This document shows positions 1-9,887 of a DNA stretch of 64,000 nt, in pieces. The DNA lies in assembly GCF_002157625.1 (NCBI RefSeq), contig NZ_BDMM01000001.1, positions 558,001 through 622,000 on the forward strand, read 5' to 3'. Below the pieces are notes generated by a model. That model was not told the origin of the DNA. It did no database searches and saw only the letters and a program-made list of their open reading frames with translations. The translations under genes and the position numbers were made by a program. Every line of letters starts with the position of its first letter. Position 1 is the stretch's first letter. The stretch comes from Brevundimonas sp. SH203. GTDB taxonomy: Bacteria > Pseudomonadota > Alphaproteobacteria > Caulobacterales > Caulobacteraceae.

Positions 1-23
1 TAGCGGGTGCGGCGTTCGGTCAT
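1..23 (-). CDS. 5' end of an unidentified gene (cut by window edge)
   Basis: An ATG on the minus strand at 23 opens a frame that reads MTERRTR before the window ends. It is preceded by a strong ribosome binding site (AAGGAG, 8 bases upstream of the ATG) and lies 13 bases after the stop of the acetyltransferase gene at 37, so it is probably the next gene of the same operon. Nothing can be said about its function from seven codons. Confidence 0.5.
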
Positions 24-36
24 TGCGACGTCTCCT

Positions 37-1197
37 TCACGCATGGGCGACGCGCGCGGGCGTCTTCTTGCGGGCGGCCAGCTTGTGCGCCATGGCGCGG
101 GCCGCCGCCGCCGTCCCCTTCAGCCGCCCGGCCGATGTGGGTTCGCACGCCTCGATGGTGGCCCAGCGACGACGCAGGGAGGTTCGCACCTTCTCGTCCT
201 TGTCCCCCGCCTGCGCCAGGACGCCCGCGGCCATGTCGCCCAGCGCCTGGCTCAGGCCCGGCTTCAGCACTACGGCCTCGCGCACCGTCTGGCGGGCGTT
301 GACGAAATACTTCTTGTAGGGCTCGCCCTCGAAACCGAAGTCGAACACGCGGAACCCCTCGGCCGAAGCCAGCCGCATCGTGTCCATGCTCAGCAGGATG
401 CCCGGCGAACACCGCGCCAGCGAGGGCTCATAGACCGGGAACCAGAAATGGTAGCGCCGCCCGGCGTGCAGCGAGAACTCCACCGCCACCAGCTTGTCGC
501 CCGCGTGCATCGCCGCCATCGAGGCGCCGAAGTCCGCGCGCGGATCGGCCATCAGCGCGTGCAGCAGATCGCGCGTCCAGCCACAGGCGAAGATGTCGTG
601 CAGGCCCGACCGCCGATACTGGGCCGCCTTCAGGTCGATCAACTGATCCAGCAAAGCCGCGTCGCGCAGCCCGCGCTCGACCCGGACCGTGCCCAATTCG
701 GTCTCCAGACTGCGACGCGCCCGTTCCTTGTCCTTGAAATATTTGCCGAAGGTCGTGCGCCGTTCGGCGTACCAGGCGTCATAGCCGTCCTCGGGCATGG
801 CGGCCTGCACCGTCTGGCGCGTCTGGCCCGTCTCGCCCGCGCCGATCCAGCCCGGCACGTTCAAGCTCCGCGCCTTCAGCAGGCCCGCAACCTCCTCCAG
901 CGAAATCGTCTCGCCGACCGGCGCGATCACGCCGTGATAGTCGTTCATCGGCGCGCCCAGCGGCTGCACCGCCCCGCCCCGCCGCTGGTGCGGGAAGAAG
1001 CCCACGATCCGGCCGTCGCGCCGGAACACCGCGATGGCCGCGCCGGGGCAGACGCGGCTGGCGATCTCGGCGTAATCCCAGCGAAAATAGGGGCTGGCCA
1101 GATCCGGGTTCTCGGCCGTCCACGCGCGCCACAGGGCGACGGCGGCGCTGTCCAGCGCTCCGGCCTCGACGATCTCGACCTGCAGTTTTCCGCTCAT
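37..1197 (-). CDS. GNAT-fold acetyltransferase, CelD/BcsL (BioF2-like) family
   Basis: A 386-residue protein without signal peptide or membrane segment. The central and C-terminal part (about residues 150-330) has the pattern of the CelD/BcsL acetyltransferase domain (PF13480): a basic stretch TFGKYFKDKERARRSLE, the segment KLVAVEFSLHAGRRYHFWFPVYEP, then the late block GILLSMDTMRLASAEGFRVFDFGFEGEPYKKYF typical of this family. Such proteins modify polysaccharide or cell-surface precursors in the cytoplasm. In Caulobacter, the holdfast protein HfsK belongs to the same broad family; orthology here is only a possibility, as no holdfast gene lies nearby. The basic, Ala-rich C-terminal tail (KLAARKKTPARVAHA) looks disordered. 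The gene is followed at once by another minus-strand start with a good ribosome binding site, suggesting an operon that runs out of the window. Confidence 0.75.
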   Translation of the reverse strand: MSGKLQVEIVEAGALDSAAVALWRAWTAENPDLASPYFRWDYAEIASRVCPGAAIAVFRRDGRIVGFFPHQRRGGAVQPLGAPMNDYHGVIAPVGETISLEEVAGLLKARSLNVPGWIGAGETGQTRQTVQAAMPEDGYDAWYAERRTTFGKYFKDKERARRSLETELGTVRVERGLRDAALLDQLIDLKAAQYRRSGLHDIFACGWTRDLLHALMADPRADFGASMAAMHAGDKLVAVEFSLHAGRRYHFWFPVYEPSLARCSPGILLSMDTMRLASAEGFRVFDFGFEGEPYKKYFVNARQTVREAVVLKPGLSQALGDMAAGVLAQAGDKDEKVRTSLRRRWATIEACEPTSAGRLKGTAAAARAMAHKLAARKKTPARVAHA

Positions 1198-1347
1198 GCC
1201 ATCCTCGTCGGACCCCGTGTCGCAGGGCCCATTCCAGTCTCAACCTTGCACGAACCGCGTTTCAGCACGGTTGACCGGCATGGTGAACAGACGTTGACGG
1301 AGCCGTCGCCCGCCCCGTGCGTTTCCCGATCTTCCAGGGAGACGATT

Positions 1348-1509
1348 ATGACCGACAGCCGCCCAGACGACCGTAAAGTCGAAAACGAAAACCTCCGTCC
1401 GGACCAGCCCGGACAGCCGCCTCGCCCGGCCACCGAGCCCCAGGGCTCCAAAGGCTCGTCCAACTCTGGCGACACCGAAACCGATCCCGCCACAGGCAAG
1501 CCCAACTGA
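1348..1509 (+). CDS. Small disordered protein, 53 residues, unknown function
   Basis: An ATG at 1348 is preceded by AGGGAGA at a good distance and opens a 53-residue frame ending at 1509. The product is almost entirely polar and proline-rich (Asp, Glu, Asn, Gln, Pro, Ser, Thr) with no hydrophobic segment and no cysteine, so it is predicted to be unfolded. It ends 37 bases before the L,D-transpeptidase gene on the same strand and may share its transcript. A longer reading from position 7 exists in this frame, but it is antisense to the acetyltransferase gene and I discard it. I do not recognise a family. Confidence 0.5.
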   Translation: MTDSRPDDRKVENENLRPDQPGQPPRPATEPQGSKGSSNSGDTETDPATGKPN

Positions 1510-1546
1510 TCGCGCCCCTCCCCGACCGCCTGCCGAAAGCCTTTCG

Positions 1547-2584
1547 ATGATTCGTCCCGCCTGCCTCGCCGCCTTCGCCGTTCTGTCCCTGACCGCCGCC
1601 TGTTCGCCCAAGGAGGAAACCAAGGCCCCGACGGTCGAGGTCGGTCAAACCGGCCCCCTGTCGCGCGACGCCATCGAAAACGCCGCCTACGCTCAGCCGT
1701 CGCCGCAGAACGCAAACGCCCAAACTCAAACCCAGCCCCAGCCCGACCCCGCCCTGATCCGCGCCCAGGTTCTGCTGCAACGCGCGCGCTTCTCGCCGGG
1801 CGCCATCGACGGCCTCGCCGGCTCCAACATGCGCCAGGCCCTCTCCGCATTCCAGAAGGCGCAGGGCCTGCCCGTCAACGGCCAGTTGGACGCCGAGGTC
1901 ATGGGCCGCCTGCGCGCCGCCGGTCAGGGCGCGATCACCACCACCTATAGGATCACGCAGCAGGACATCGCCGGGCCGTATCTGGGCACGGTCCCCACCG
2001 ATCTGGCGGCTCAGGGCCGGGCCGAACATATGGGCTACGCCAATGTCGTGGAGGCTCTGGCCGAACGGTTCCACGTAACCGAGGGTCTGCTGCGCGCCAT
2101 GAACCCCGGCGCCGACTTCAATCGCGCCGGTCAGGCCCTGCTGGTCCCCGCCGTCGACGCCTCGCCCCTGCCAGCCGATGTCGACCATATCGACGTCGAC
2201 AAGTCCGAGGGTTCGGTTCGCGCCTTCGACGCCAGCGGCAAGCTGATCGCCTATTTCCCCGCCACCATCGGCAGCGGCGACAACCCCACCCCGAGCGGTA
2301 CGGTCAAGGTCAACGGCGTGGCCCGCAATCCCGACTACACCTACGATCCGTCCAAGCTCAGCTACGGCGACGGCAAGGAGAAGGTGGTGGTCAAGCCCGG
2401 CCCCAACAATCCGGTCGGCGTCGTCTGGATCGACCTGAACAAGCCCAGTTACGGCATCCACGGCACGCCCGACCCGGAACTGGTCGGCAAGACCGCCTCG
2501 CACGGCTGCGTCCGCCTGACCAACTGGGACGCCTGGGCCTTGGCCGACAAGGTCAAGCCGGGCGTGACCGTGCGCTTCCTCTAG
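1547..2584 (+). CDS. L,D-transpeptidase lipoprotein with peptidoglycan-binding domain
   Basis: A 345-residue exported lipoprotein: the first 19 residues form a signal peptide with lipobox TAAC (Cys19). Residues about 65-125 resemble a PG_binding_1 domain (VLLQRARFSPGAIDGLAG, then ALSAFQKAQGL). Residues about 130-205 look like a degenerate LysM-type region (YRITQQDIAG, NPGADFNRAGQALLVP). The C-terminal 140 residues are a YkuD L,D-transpeptidase domain with the catalytic motif SHGCVRLTN; His319 and Cys321 are in place. The enzyme forms 3-3 cross-links in peptidoglycan or attaches proteins to it, working in the periplasm from a membrane anchor. The gene ends one base before a 15-bp inverted repeat that it shares with the convergent esterase gene. 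Confidence 0.9.
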   Translation: MIRPACLAAFAVLSLTAACSPKEETKAPTVEVGQTGPLSRDAIENAAYAQPSPQNANAQTQTQPQPDPALIRAQVLLQRARFSPGAIDGLAGSNMRQALSAFQKAQGLPVNGQLDAEVMGRLRAAGQGAITTTYRITQQDIAGPYLGTVPTDLAAQGRAEHMGYANVVEALAERFHVTEGLLRAMNPGADFNRAGQALLVPAVDASPLPADVDHIDVDKSEGSVRAFDASGKLIAYFPATIGSGDNPTPSGTVKVNGVARNPDYTYDPSKLSYGDGKEKVVVKPGPNNPVGVVWIDLNKPSYGIHGTPDPELVGKTASHGCVRLTNWDAWALADKVKPGVTVRFL

Positions 2585-2585
2585 G

Positions 2586-2774
2586 TTCAATCGACATTCA
2601 GCTTGGGAATGTCATTCCGGGGCGTCCGAAGGACGAACCCGGAACCCAGGAGGCGCGCATCAGGCTTTAACCTGCGTCTGGCGCAGCCTCTGCAGCCCTG
2701 GGTTCCGGGTTCTTCGCTCTGCTCAGCCCCGGAATGACGAGCCACAAGCCCCGTTCTGATGAATGTCGATTGAA
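2586..2774. repeat. Palindromic intergenic element nested inside a 15-bp inverted repeat
   Basis: An inner element (2611-2738) starts and ends with ATTCCGGGGC / GCCCCGGAAT and has further arms AACCCGGAACCCAGG / CCTGGGTTCCGGGTT around a variable centre. A second copy in the opposite orientation lies at 46661-46787. Outside it, 2586-2600 (TTCAATCGACATTCA) and 2760-2774 are perfect reverse complements; these outer arms are absent from the other copy. The whole sits between convergent stop codons at 2584 and 2783. Confidence 0.85.
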
Positions 2775-2782
2775 GCTGACCC

Positions 2783-4378
2783 TCAGTGGACCGCGCCGAA
2801 CGGCGTCCCGTCCCAGAAGGCGCAGTGGTGGCGCTCGAAGAAGTCCTCGTCCATCCGGTCGCCCTCGGGCTCAAACACCCGCACCGGCCCCGCCCCCTCC
2901 ACGCGGGGCCATTCGGCGGCGAAGCCTTGTGTGCCGAACGCCGCCCACAGCCGCTGCATCCGATCCGACAGCGACTTCTGCTGCGGCGTGAATCGCTTCA
3001 CATCGGCGAATATCCAACTGGTCCCAAACACATAGGCCAGTTCGCTTGCGTGATAGGCCCCCAGGTCCAAACCGACGATCCAGTCCGGCAGGACGAACGG
3101 CGCCTGGCGATCCGCGAATTCATAGCCCCAGACCGGCACATGAGCCGACAGCACACGCCGCAACGCCTGTGACGGACAGGCGAACCTCTGGTCGGTGAAG
3201 TTGGTCGCGATGGCGTAAGCTGGCCCGTCCTCGCCGACCGGATAGCGGTCCAGCACCCGTTGTCCCTCGTCGCCATACATCCAGATCGTTTCCTTGCGAT
3301 AACGATCCATCGTCTTGACCTCATTGGCGAACAGACGCCCCTCGTCCAGATTGGTGCCGACCAGCACCGGAACCCGCGTGAACCGCCCTTCGCGCAGCGC
3401 CACGGCCGGGCTTTCCGGCACGGTCGCATCCGTATGCACCGGCCCCCACGACCCCGGCCCGTTGATCCCCGCCCTCAACGACGCCGCGCGCGACAGCCGC
3501 CACGCCGGCAGGGCCTTCAGACACGCGATCGCCTCCGGTCCTCCGCAGCCCAGCCGCTCGGCGAACATCGGCCCGGACTGGGCGGCGTCGTGCGCGCTGA
3601 CCAGGGACGACGGCTCCAGACAGCCGCCGCTCTGCAGGATGACCCGTCGATACAGCCCCTCCGACTCCGGCGACGCCATCAGGTAACAGGCCGTCCACGC
3701 CCCCGCGCTCTCGGCGAACAGGGTGACGTTCCCGGGATCGCCGCCGAAGGCCGCGATATTGCGATGCACCCATTTCAGCGCCGCCTGCTGGTCCATCAGG
3801 CCGAAATTGCCGCCGAACCCTTCGCCGGTTTCCTGAAACCCCGGATGGGCCAGCCAGCCCAGGGCGCCCAGCCGATAGTTCATCGTCACCACCACCCGCC
3901 CCTGATCGCGAGCCAGTTTCGACGGATCGTAGTTGGCGCCGGCGCCCACGGTGAAGGCGCCGCCGGGGATATAGACCATCACCGGCCGGGCCTCTTCCGA
4001 CTGATCGGCCGGGGCGTAGATGTTCAGATATAGACAGTCCTCGGACCCCGCCACGATCCCGCCGCCCCCGCCCAAGATCGCCCGCCGCCCGATGGCCTGG
4101 GTGCAGTCCGACCCGATCCGCGTCGCATCCCGCACGCCGGACCACGCCTCGACCGGCTGCGGCGCCCGCCAGCGCAACTCGCCCACAGGCGGCGCGGCGA
4201 ACGGCACGCCCAGGAAAGCCCGCGTCCCATTCCCCTCGACACCGCGCACGGCCCCGTCCGTCGTCGCCGCCAGCACCGTCTTCCCATCGCCGGCGAACCG
4301 CACATGGTCGACCTTGCCGGGATGGGTGGCGCAGGCCGCCAACACCATCAGGCATGCAAGCAGGGGGATTAGACGCAT
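2783..4378 (-). CDS. Carboxylesterase type B lipoprotein
   Basis: A 531-residue alpha/beta hydrolase of the carboxylesterase type B family (COesterase, PF00135). The N-terminus is a lipoprotein signal with lipobox LAAC (Cys16), so the enzyme should be anchored in the cell envelope. The family landmarks are complete: RGVEGNGTRAFLGVPFAAPP near the start, SEDCLYLNIYAP, the oxyanion-hole segment YIPGGAF (about 137-142), the nucleophile motif FAESAGA with Ser224, the acid in GTNLDEG (Glu346) and the His in LGAYHASEL (His443). It hydrolyses carboxylic esters; the natural substrate cannot be told from sequence. It is convergent with the L,D-transpeptidase gene and transcribed away from the tuf region. 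Confidence 0.9.
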   Translation of the reverse strand: MRLIPLLACLMVLAACATHPGKVDHVRFAGDGKTVLAATTDGAVRGVEGNGTRAFLGVPFAAPPVGELRWRAPQPVEAWSGVRDATRIGSDCTQAIGRRAILGGGGGIVAGSEDCLYLNIYAPADQSEEARPVMVYIPGGAFTVGAGANYDPSKLARDQGRVVVTMNYRLGALGWLAHPGFQETGEGFGGNFGLMDQQAALKWVHRNIAAFGGDPGNVTLFAESAGAWTACYLMASPESEGLYRRVILQSGGCLEPSSLVSAHDAAQSGPMFAERLGCGGPEAIACLKALPAWRLSRAASLRAGINGPGSWGPVHTDATVPESPAVALREGRFTRVPVLVGTNLDEGRLFANEVKTMDRYRKETIWMYGDEGQRVLDRYPVGEDGPAYAIATNFTDQRFACPSQALRRVLSAHVPVWGYEFADRQAPFVLPDWIVGLDLGAYHASELAYVFGTSWIFADVKRFTPQQKSLSDRMQRLWAAFGTQGFAAEWPRVEGAGPVRVFEPEGDRMDEDFFERHHCAFWDGTPFGAVH

Positions 4379-4434
4379 AGGGAACCTTGGCTGTTCAGCA
4401 GCTCATTCGAACGTCTGAACCCCCAACACGTTGC

Positions 4435-4520
4435 CGACGACCGCAATCCCCCCTCCCCGTGATCCTCGGGCTTGCCCCGACGACCGCAATCCCCCCTCCC
4501 CGTGATCCTCGGGCTTGCCC
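4435..4520. repeat. Tandem duplication of a 43-bp unit
   Basis: The segment 4435-4477 is repeated directly at 4478-4520. It contains a pyrimidine-rich run and the left arm of the palindromic element next to tuf. The second tuf locus has only one such arm, so the duplication happened in this copy alone. Confidence 0.85.
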
Positions 4521-4607
4521 CGAGGATCGGGTACGGATCGAGCTGTGCGCCGCCGGTGGGGCGATGCGGCGGAACCTCCGGCCCTCGGGTCAAGCCCGAG
4601 GGTGACG
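4504..4607. repeat. Palindromic intergenic element (CCTCGGGCTTG type), copy 1
   Basis: Arms CCTCGGGCTTG (4507-4517) and CAAGCCCGAGG (4591-4601) are perfect reverse complements around a centre rich in GCGG. Near-identical elements lie at 32287-32391 and 35301-35404; the last is part of the duplicated tuf segment. It lies just downstream of the tuf terminator. Confidence 0.8.
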
Positions 4608-4634
4608 GCGCGGAATGGAGCCAAGCCACAAAGC

Positions 4635-4670
4635 AAAACAGCCCCCGGATCGCTCCGGGAGCCGCTCTGT
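4635..4670 (-). terminator. Rho-independent terminator of tuf (copy 1)
   Basis: Read on the minus strand: a GC-rich stem (GCTCCCGGA / TCCGGGGGC) followed by TGTTTTG. It begins about 36 bases after the tuf stop codon, and the same sequence follows the second tuf. Confidence 0.75.
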
Positions 4671-4706
4671 TACGCTTACTGTTCGGCCCGAAGGCCGGAT
4701 CTTCGA

Positions 4707-5897
<1,191 letters not shown>

Positions 5898-5951
5898 TCT
5901 CTAGCTCCTAAGGTCCCCGAACCGGGGTTCCTGCAGTCTGGGGTTAAGGGG

Positions 5952-5978
5952 CGCCCGGCCGACGGCCGACCGGGCGCT
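5952..5978 (-). promoter_or_regulatory. Hairpin between fusA and tuf
   Basis: GCGCCCGG and CCGGGCGC form a perfect 8-bp stem with an inner GC-rich loop, in the 111-base gap between the fusA stop and the tuf start. No U-run follows, so it is more likely a processing or stability element, or a partial attenuator, than a full terminator. Confidence 0.5.
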
Positions 5979-6008
5979 ATTTAGGTGCGCTTTTCCAAAA
6001 GGAAAAGC

Positions 6009-8087
6009 TTAGGCGTACTTCTTGATCACTTCGTCGGCGACGTGTTGCGGCACCGGCTCGTAGTGATCGTATTGCATGGTGAACTGGGCGCGGCCCTGCG
6101 ACATGCCGCGCAGCGTGTTCACATAGCCGAACATGTTGGCCAGCGGCACGAAGGCGTTCACGACGGTGGCGTTGCCGCGCATGTCCTGACCCTGAATCAT
6201 GCCGCGACGGCCGTTCAGGTCGCCGATGACCGAGCCGAGGTATTCCTCAGGGGTCACGACTTCCACCGCCATGATCGGCTCGAGCAGCTTGGGCGAACCC
6301 TTTTCCTTCAGCTCGCGGAAGGCGGCGCGCGACGCGATTTCGAACGCCAGCACGCTGGAGTCGACATCGTGGAACTTGCCGTCCGTCAGCGTCGCCTTGA
6401 AGTCGATCAGCGGGAAGCCGGCCAGAAGGCCGTTGTCCTTGGCCGAGTTCAGGCCCTTTTCGACGCCGGGGATGTATTCCTTCGGCACCGCGCCGCCGAC
6501 GATCTGGTTCTCGAACACGAAGCCCGAGCCGGGTTCGCCGGGTTCGAAGGTGATCATGACGCGGGCGAACTGGCCCGTACCGCCGGTCTGCTTCTTGTGG
6601 GTGTAGTCGATGTCGACCTTGCGGCCCAGCGATTCACGATAGGCGACCTGCGGCGCGCCGATGGTGGCCTCGACCTTGTAGGTGCGCTTCAGGATGTCGA
6701 TCTTGATGTCCAGGTGAAGCTCGCCCATGCCCTTCAGGATGGTCTGGCCCGACTCGTGGTCGGTCGAGACGGTGAAGGACGGGTCTTCCGAGGCCAGCTT
6801 GGCCAGGGCGACGCCCAGCTTCTCCTGGTCGGCCTTGGTCTTGGGCTCGACCGAGATCTCGATGACCGGGGCCGGGAATTCCATCTTCTCAAGGATGACG
6901 GGCGACTTGATCGGGTCGCACAGGGTGTCCCCGGTGCGCGTTTCCTTCAGGCCGGCCAGGGCGACGATGTCGCCGGCGTAGGCTTCCTTGACGTCTTCGC
7001 GGTTGTTGGAGTGCATCTGCAGCATCCGGCCGACGCGCTCTTTCTTGTCGCGGCTGGAGTTCAGCAGGCTCATGCCCGTTTCCATCTTGCCCGAATACAG
7101 GCGGCAGAAGGTCAGCGAGCCGACGAAGGGGTCGTCCATGATCTTGAAGGCCAGGACCGACAGGGGCTCGTCGTCCGACGCCTTGCGGGTGACGGGCTCT
7201 TCGGTCTTGAAGTCGATGCCCGGCGTCGCGGGGATGTCCAGCGGCGACGGCAGATAGTCGACCACGGCGTCCAGCAGCGTCTGCACGCCCTTGTTCTTGA
7301 AGGCCGAGCCGCACAGGATCGGATAGAAGGCGCCGGTCAGCACGGCCTTGCGGATGCACTTCTTGATGGTGGCTTCGTCGGGCTCGTTGCCTTCGAGGTA
7401 GGCTTCCATCGCCTCGTCGTCCAGCTCGACGGCGTTGTCGATCAGGTACTGGCGGGCCTCGTTGGCCTTGTCGACCAGATCGGCGGGAATTTCCTCGTCA
7501 CGGTAGGACGCGCCCAGACCGTCGTTGTCCCAGACCACGGCCTTCATGCGGACCAGGTCGACCAGGCCCTTCAGCGAGCTTTCGGCGCCGATAGGGAATT
7601 GGATCGGCACGGCCTTGGCGCCCAGACGGTCGCGGATCGATTCCACCGACTTGTCGAAGTCGGCGCCGATCTTGTCCATCTTGTTGACGAAGACGATGCG
7701 CGGCACCGAATATTTGTCGGCCTGGCGCCAGACGGTTTCGGTCTGCGGCTCGACGCCGGCGTTGCCGTCCAGCACGGTCACGGCGCCGTCCAGCACGCGC
7801 AGCGAACGCTCGACCTCGATGGTGAAGTCCACGTGGCCGGGGGTGTCGATGATGTTCAGGCGCTTGTTCTGCCAGAAGGCGGTCGTCGCGGCCGAGGTGA
7901 TGGTGATGCCGCGTTCCTGCTCCTGGTCCATCCAGTCCATGGTCGCGGCGCCGTCGTGGACTTCGCCGATCTTGTGGGATTTGCCGGTGTAATACAGGAT
8001 CCGCTCGGTCGTCGTCGTCTTGCCCGCGTCGATGTGGGCCATGATGCCGAAGTTGCGGTAGTCCTCGAGCTTGTGCGTACGAGCCAT
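6009..8087 (-). CDS. fusA: Elongation factor G
   Basis: A 692-residue translocation GTPase that moves tRNAs and mRNA through the ribosome and works with RRF in ribosome recycling. Visible motifs: [17 protein letters not shown] (P-loop, residues about 17-33), the switch region [32 protein letters not shown], and [10 protein letters not shown]. The later domains show [23 protein letters not shown] and the C-terminal [21 protein letters not shown]. The length is normal for bacterial EF-G. It lies between rpsG and tuf in the str operon, with a hairpin in the gap on each side. Confidence 0.98.
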   Translation of the reverse strand: MARTHKLEDYRNFGIMAHIDAGKTTTTERILYYTGKSHKIGEVHDGAATMDWMDQEQERGITITSAATTAFWQNKRLNIIDTPGHVDFTIEVERSLRVLDGAVTVLDGNAGVEPQTETVWRQADKYSVPRIVFVNKMDKIGADFDKSVESIRDRLGAKAVPIQFPIGAESSLKGLVDLVRMKAVVWDNDGLGASYRDEEIPADLVDKANEARQYLIDNAVELDDEAMEAYLEGNEPDEATIKKCIRKAVLTGAFYPILCGSAFKNKGVQTLLDAVVDYLPSPLDIPATPGIDFKTEEPVTRKASDDEPLSVLAFKIMDDPFVGSLTFCRLYSGKMETGMSLLNSSRDKKERVGRMLQMHSNNREDVKEAYAGDIVALAGLKETRTGDTLCDPIKSPVILEKMEFPAPVIEISVEPKTKADQEKLGVALAKLASEDPSFTVSTDHESGQTILKGMGELHLDIKIDILKRTYKVEATIGAPQVAYRESLGRKVDIDYTHKKQTGGTGQFARVMITFEPGEPGSGFVFENQIVGGAVPKEYIPGVEKGLNSAKDNGLLAGFPLIDFKATLTDGKFHDVDSSVLAFEIASRAAFRELKEKGSPKLLEPIMAVEVVTPEEYLGSVIGDLNGRRGMIQGQDMRGNATVVNAFVPLANMFGYVNTLRGMSQGRAQFTMQYDHYEPVPQHVADEVIKKYA

Positions 8088-8182
8088 GAAAACGTGCCTT
8101 GGAAGTAGTGCAGGACGCGGTGCGCGCCCTCGGGGATGATCGTCGATGCGGCGGATAGCGAGCGCGGGCGTTTTCGCTCGAA

Positions 8183-8211
8183 CCGGCCCCGACTGGAAAC
8201 AGCGGGGCCGG
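8183..8211 (-). promoter_or_regulatory. Strong stem-loop between rpsG and fusA
   Basis: CCGGCCCCG (8183-8191) pairs perfectly with CGGGGCCGG (8203-8211) around an 11-base loop in the 165-base gap between rpsG and fusA. There is no U-run on the transcript side. It may set the ratio of ribosomal protein to EF-G mRNA by partial termination or processing; this is inferred from position only. Confidence 0.5.
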
Positions 8212-8252
8212 ATAGTCTCAGATAGTCACCGCAGTTGGCGCTTTTAAGACGC

Positions 8253-8726
8253 TTACCAGCGATAGTGGCTGAAGGCGCGGTTCGCCTCGGCCATCTTGTG
8301 GGTGTCTTCGCGCTTCTTGACCGCGGTGCCGCGGTTGTTGGAGGCGTCCAGCAGCTCGGCCGCCAGCTTTTCCGTCATGGTGTTCTCGCCACGCTTGCGC
8401 GCGGCGTTGACCAGCCAGCGGATGGCCAGGGCGCGACGACGGTCGGGGCGAACTTCGACCGGCACCTGATAGGTGGCGCCGCCGACGCGACGCGAGCGGA
8501 CTTCGACCGACGGGGCGACGTTGTCCAGGGCGGCGTGGAAGGTGGCGACCGGCTCCTGATCCTTCTTCTTGTCGGCCAGGATGTCGAAGGCGCCGTACAC
8601 GATGTTTTCGGCGACGGCCTTCTTACCTTCGTACATGACGTAGTTCATGAACTTGGTGACGATCAGGTCCCCGAACTTGGGATCCGGCAGAACTTCACGC
8701 TTCTGGGCGCGGTGACGACGCGACAT
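8253..8726 (-). CDS. rpsG: 30S ribosomal protein S7
   Basis: A 157-residue primary rRNA-binding protein of the small-subunit head. It begins [20 protein letters not shown] and contains the typical segments [46 protein letters not shown] and the C-terminal [14 protein letters not shown]. The length is that of alphaproteobacterial S7. It lies between rpsL (81-base gap) and fusA (165-base gap with a stem-loop). In E. coli, S7 represses translation of the str operon by binding the rpsL-rpsG spacer; whether that holds here is not shown by the sequence. Confidence 0.98.
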   Translation of the reverse strand: MSRRHRAQKREVLPDPKFGDLIVTKFMNYVMYEGKKAVAENIVYGAFDILADKKKDQEPVATFHAALDNVAPSVEVRSRRVGGATYQVPVEVRPDRRRALAIRWLVNAARKRGENTMTEKLAAELLDASNNRGTAVKKREDTHKMAEANRAFSHYRW

Positions 8727-8807
8727 GGGTTATTCCTTGCAGTGCCCGGCGCTCGCCGGGAAAATCTCGAAAAGGTCTCCGGGCGCGACGGCTCGGAGCG
8801 GAACGGC

Positions 8808-9182
8808 TTACTTCGGACGCTTGGCGCCGTAGTGCGAACGACGCTGCTTGCGGTCCTTGACGCCTTGGGTATCCAGAACGCCGCGCAGGATGTGGTAGCG
8901 AACGCCGGGCAAGTCCTTGACGCGGCCGCCGCGGATCAGGACGACCGAGTGTTCCTGCAGGTTGTGGCCTTCGCCGGGGATGTAGCACACGGCTTCGTAG
9001 CCGTTCTTGGCCAGGCGGACCTTGGCGACCTTACGCAGAGCCGAGTTCGGCTTCTTCGGGGTCGTGGTGTAAACGCGGGTGCAGACGCCGCGACGTTGGG
9101 GCGAACCCTCCAGGGCCGGCACCTTGTTGCGGGTGGGCTTGGGCTTGCGCGGCTTGCGGATCAGCTGGTTGATCGTAGGCAT
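8808..9182 (-). CDS. rpsL: 30S ribosomal protein S12
   Basis: A 124-residue decoding-centre protein. I chose the start at 9182 ([15 protein letters not shown]), which matches the family; the open frame extends 27 codons further but those lack family similarity. Key conserved segments: [23 protein letters not shown], which holds the lysine tied to streptomycin resistance (KPNSA), and [27 protein letters not shown], with the second resistance lysine region. Both lysines are wild type. It is the first gene of the str operon, behind a structured leader of nearly 300 bases. Confidence 0.98.
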   Translation of the reverse strand: MPTINQLIRKPRKPKPTRNKVPALEGSPQRRGVCTRVYTTTPKKPNSALRKVAKVRLAKNGYEAVCYIPGEGHNLQEHSVVLIRGGRVKDLPGVRYHILRGVLDTQGVKDRKQRRSHYGAKRPK

Positions 9183-9312
9183 TCGAAACTCGTCTCGACT
9201 TCTGATGGAGGCGTGTGTCTTTCGACCGAAGCGCCTCTCGCCTTCTTGTGAACGGGGGACCATCCCCTCGCCCGGGTGTCATCGAGACTGAGGACGTGAC
9301 CCCCAAACACCC

Positions 9313-9380
9313 CCGGTTCGCTCCGGCGAACCGGATATACAAAACACAAAGGGCCGGAACGCGCGCTTTGGGCGTTCCGG
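9313..9380 (-). promoter_or_regulatory. Structured leader of the str operon (two stem-loops)
   Basis: Two perfect 9-bp stems lie upstream of rpsL: CCGGTTCGC/GCGAACCGG (9313-9334) and CCGGAACGC/GCGTTCCGG (9354-9380). Read on the minus strand, the outer one is followed by a T-rich stretch (CCCTTTGTGTTTTG). It could be an attenuator in the leader, or the terminator of the lipoprotein gene that ends at 9490. Confidence 0.55.
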
Positions 9381-9453
9381 CGGGCACAGCCCGTCCGTTC
9401 GATTGTCACGCTCTCGGCGACCGGCGAACCGGCCACGCCTCGAATGTGCGCGG

Positions 9454-9482
9454 CTTCTACGCGCGATAGGGCTTCAGGTCAA
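9454..9482 (-). promoter_or_regulatory. Candidate promoter of the str operon
   Basis: Minus strand: TTGACC (9482-9477), 17-base spacer, TAGAAG (9459-9454). The spacing and the -35 box fit a housekeeping sigma-70-type promoter. It would give a 5' leader of about 260 bases before rpsL. Confidence 0.4.
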
Positions 9483-9489
9483 CCGACCC

Positions 9490-9798
9490 TTAATCCGACA
9501 GTCGGAAGCGGACGGCGAAACGCACCCTCTGCCCCTCCGCGCCGCCGGGCTTCATCTTCGCGTTTTTCGCCACACCCAGCGCGGCCTGCCCAAAGCCCTG
9601 CCCCTCCGGGGTTTCCGAGACGACCAGACAGGCCGTCAGGCCGCCATCGCTCGCCAGCCGGCATTCCAGAACGACCTCGCCATTCCGCGGCGCCGCCACG
9701 GTGTTTTCCGCCGACAGGGGCGCGTTCGACACGGCGCCGGCGCATCCGGCCGTCAGCGCCAGTCCGACCAGGGCCAGGCACAGTCCGATTCTCATCAT
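9490..9798 (-). CDS. Small lipoprotein with TonB C-terminal-like domain
   Basis: A 102-residue exported lipoprotein: the signal peptide ends in lipobox TAGC (Cys19). The rest has the pattern of the TonB C-terminal domain (PF03544): VVLECRLASDGGLTACLVVSETPEGQGFGQAALGVAKNAKMKP, then VRFAVRFRL. This is the conserved series seen at the end of energy-transducing TonB proteins, but the usual membrane anchor and proline-rich spacer are missing and a lipid anchor takes their place. The first gene of the divergent pair supplies exactly such an anchor and spacer. Function unknown; it may bind a TonB box or another periplasmic partner. Confidence 0.7.
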   Translation of the reverse strand: MMRIGLCLALVGLALTAGCAGAVSNAPLSAENTVAAPRNGEVVLECRLASDGGLTACLVVSETPEGQGFGQAALGVAKNAKMKPGGAEGQRVRFAVRFRLSD

Positions 9799-9887
9799 TT
9801 ACCCCTGTGACCTGACGCCGACCGCAACACCGCCTGAAAGCGGCCATGCTTCTCGCACAGCTTGCACCGGATCAAGGGGGAACGCGA

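Noticed and set aside
37..1197. Naming the acetyltransferase hfsK
   Set aside because: Family membership is plausible, but no holdfast genes are close and sequence reading alone cannot prove orthology.
7..1509. Long frame that would extend the small disordered protein to 500 residues
   Set aside because: The first 450 codons are antisense to the acetyltransferase gene; only the last part has its own ribosome binding site.
2611..2738. Miniature transposon (MITE)
   Set aside because: No target-site duplication is visible and the other copy lacks the outer 15-bp arms, so I list it only as a palindromic repeat.
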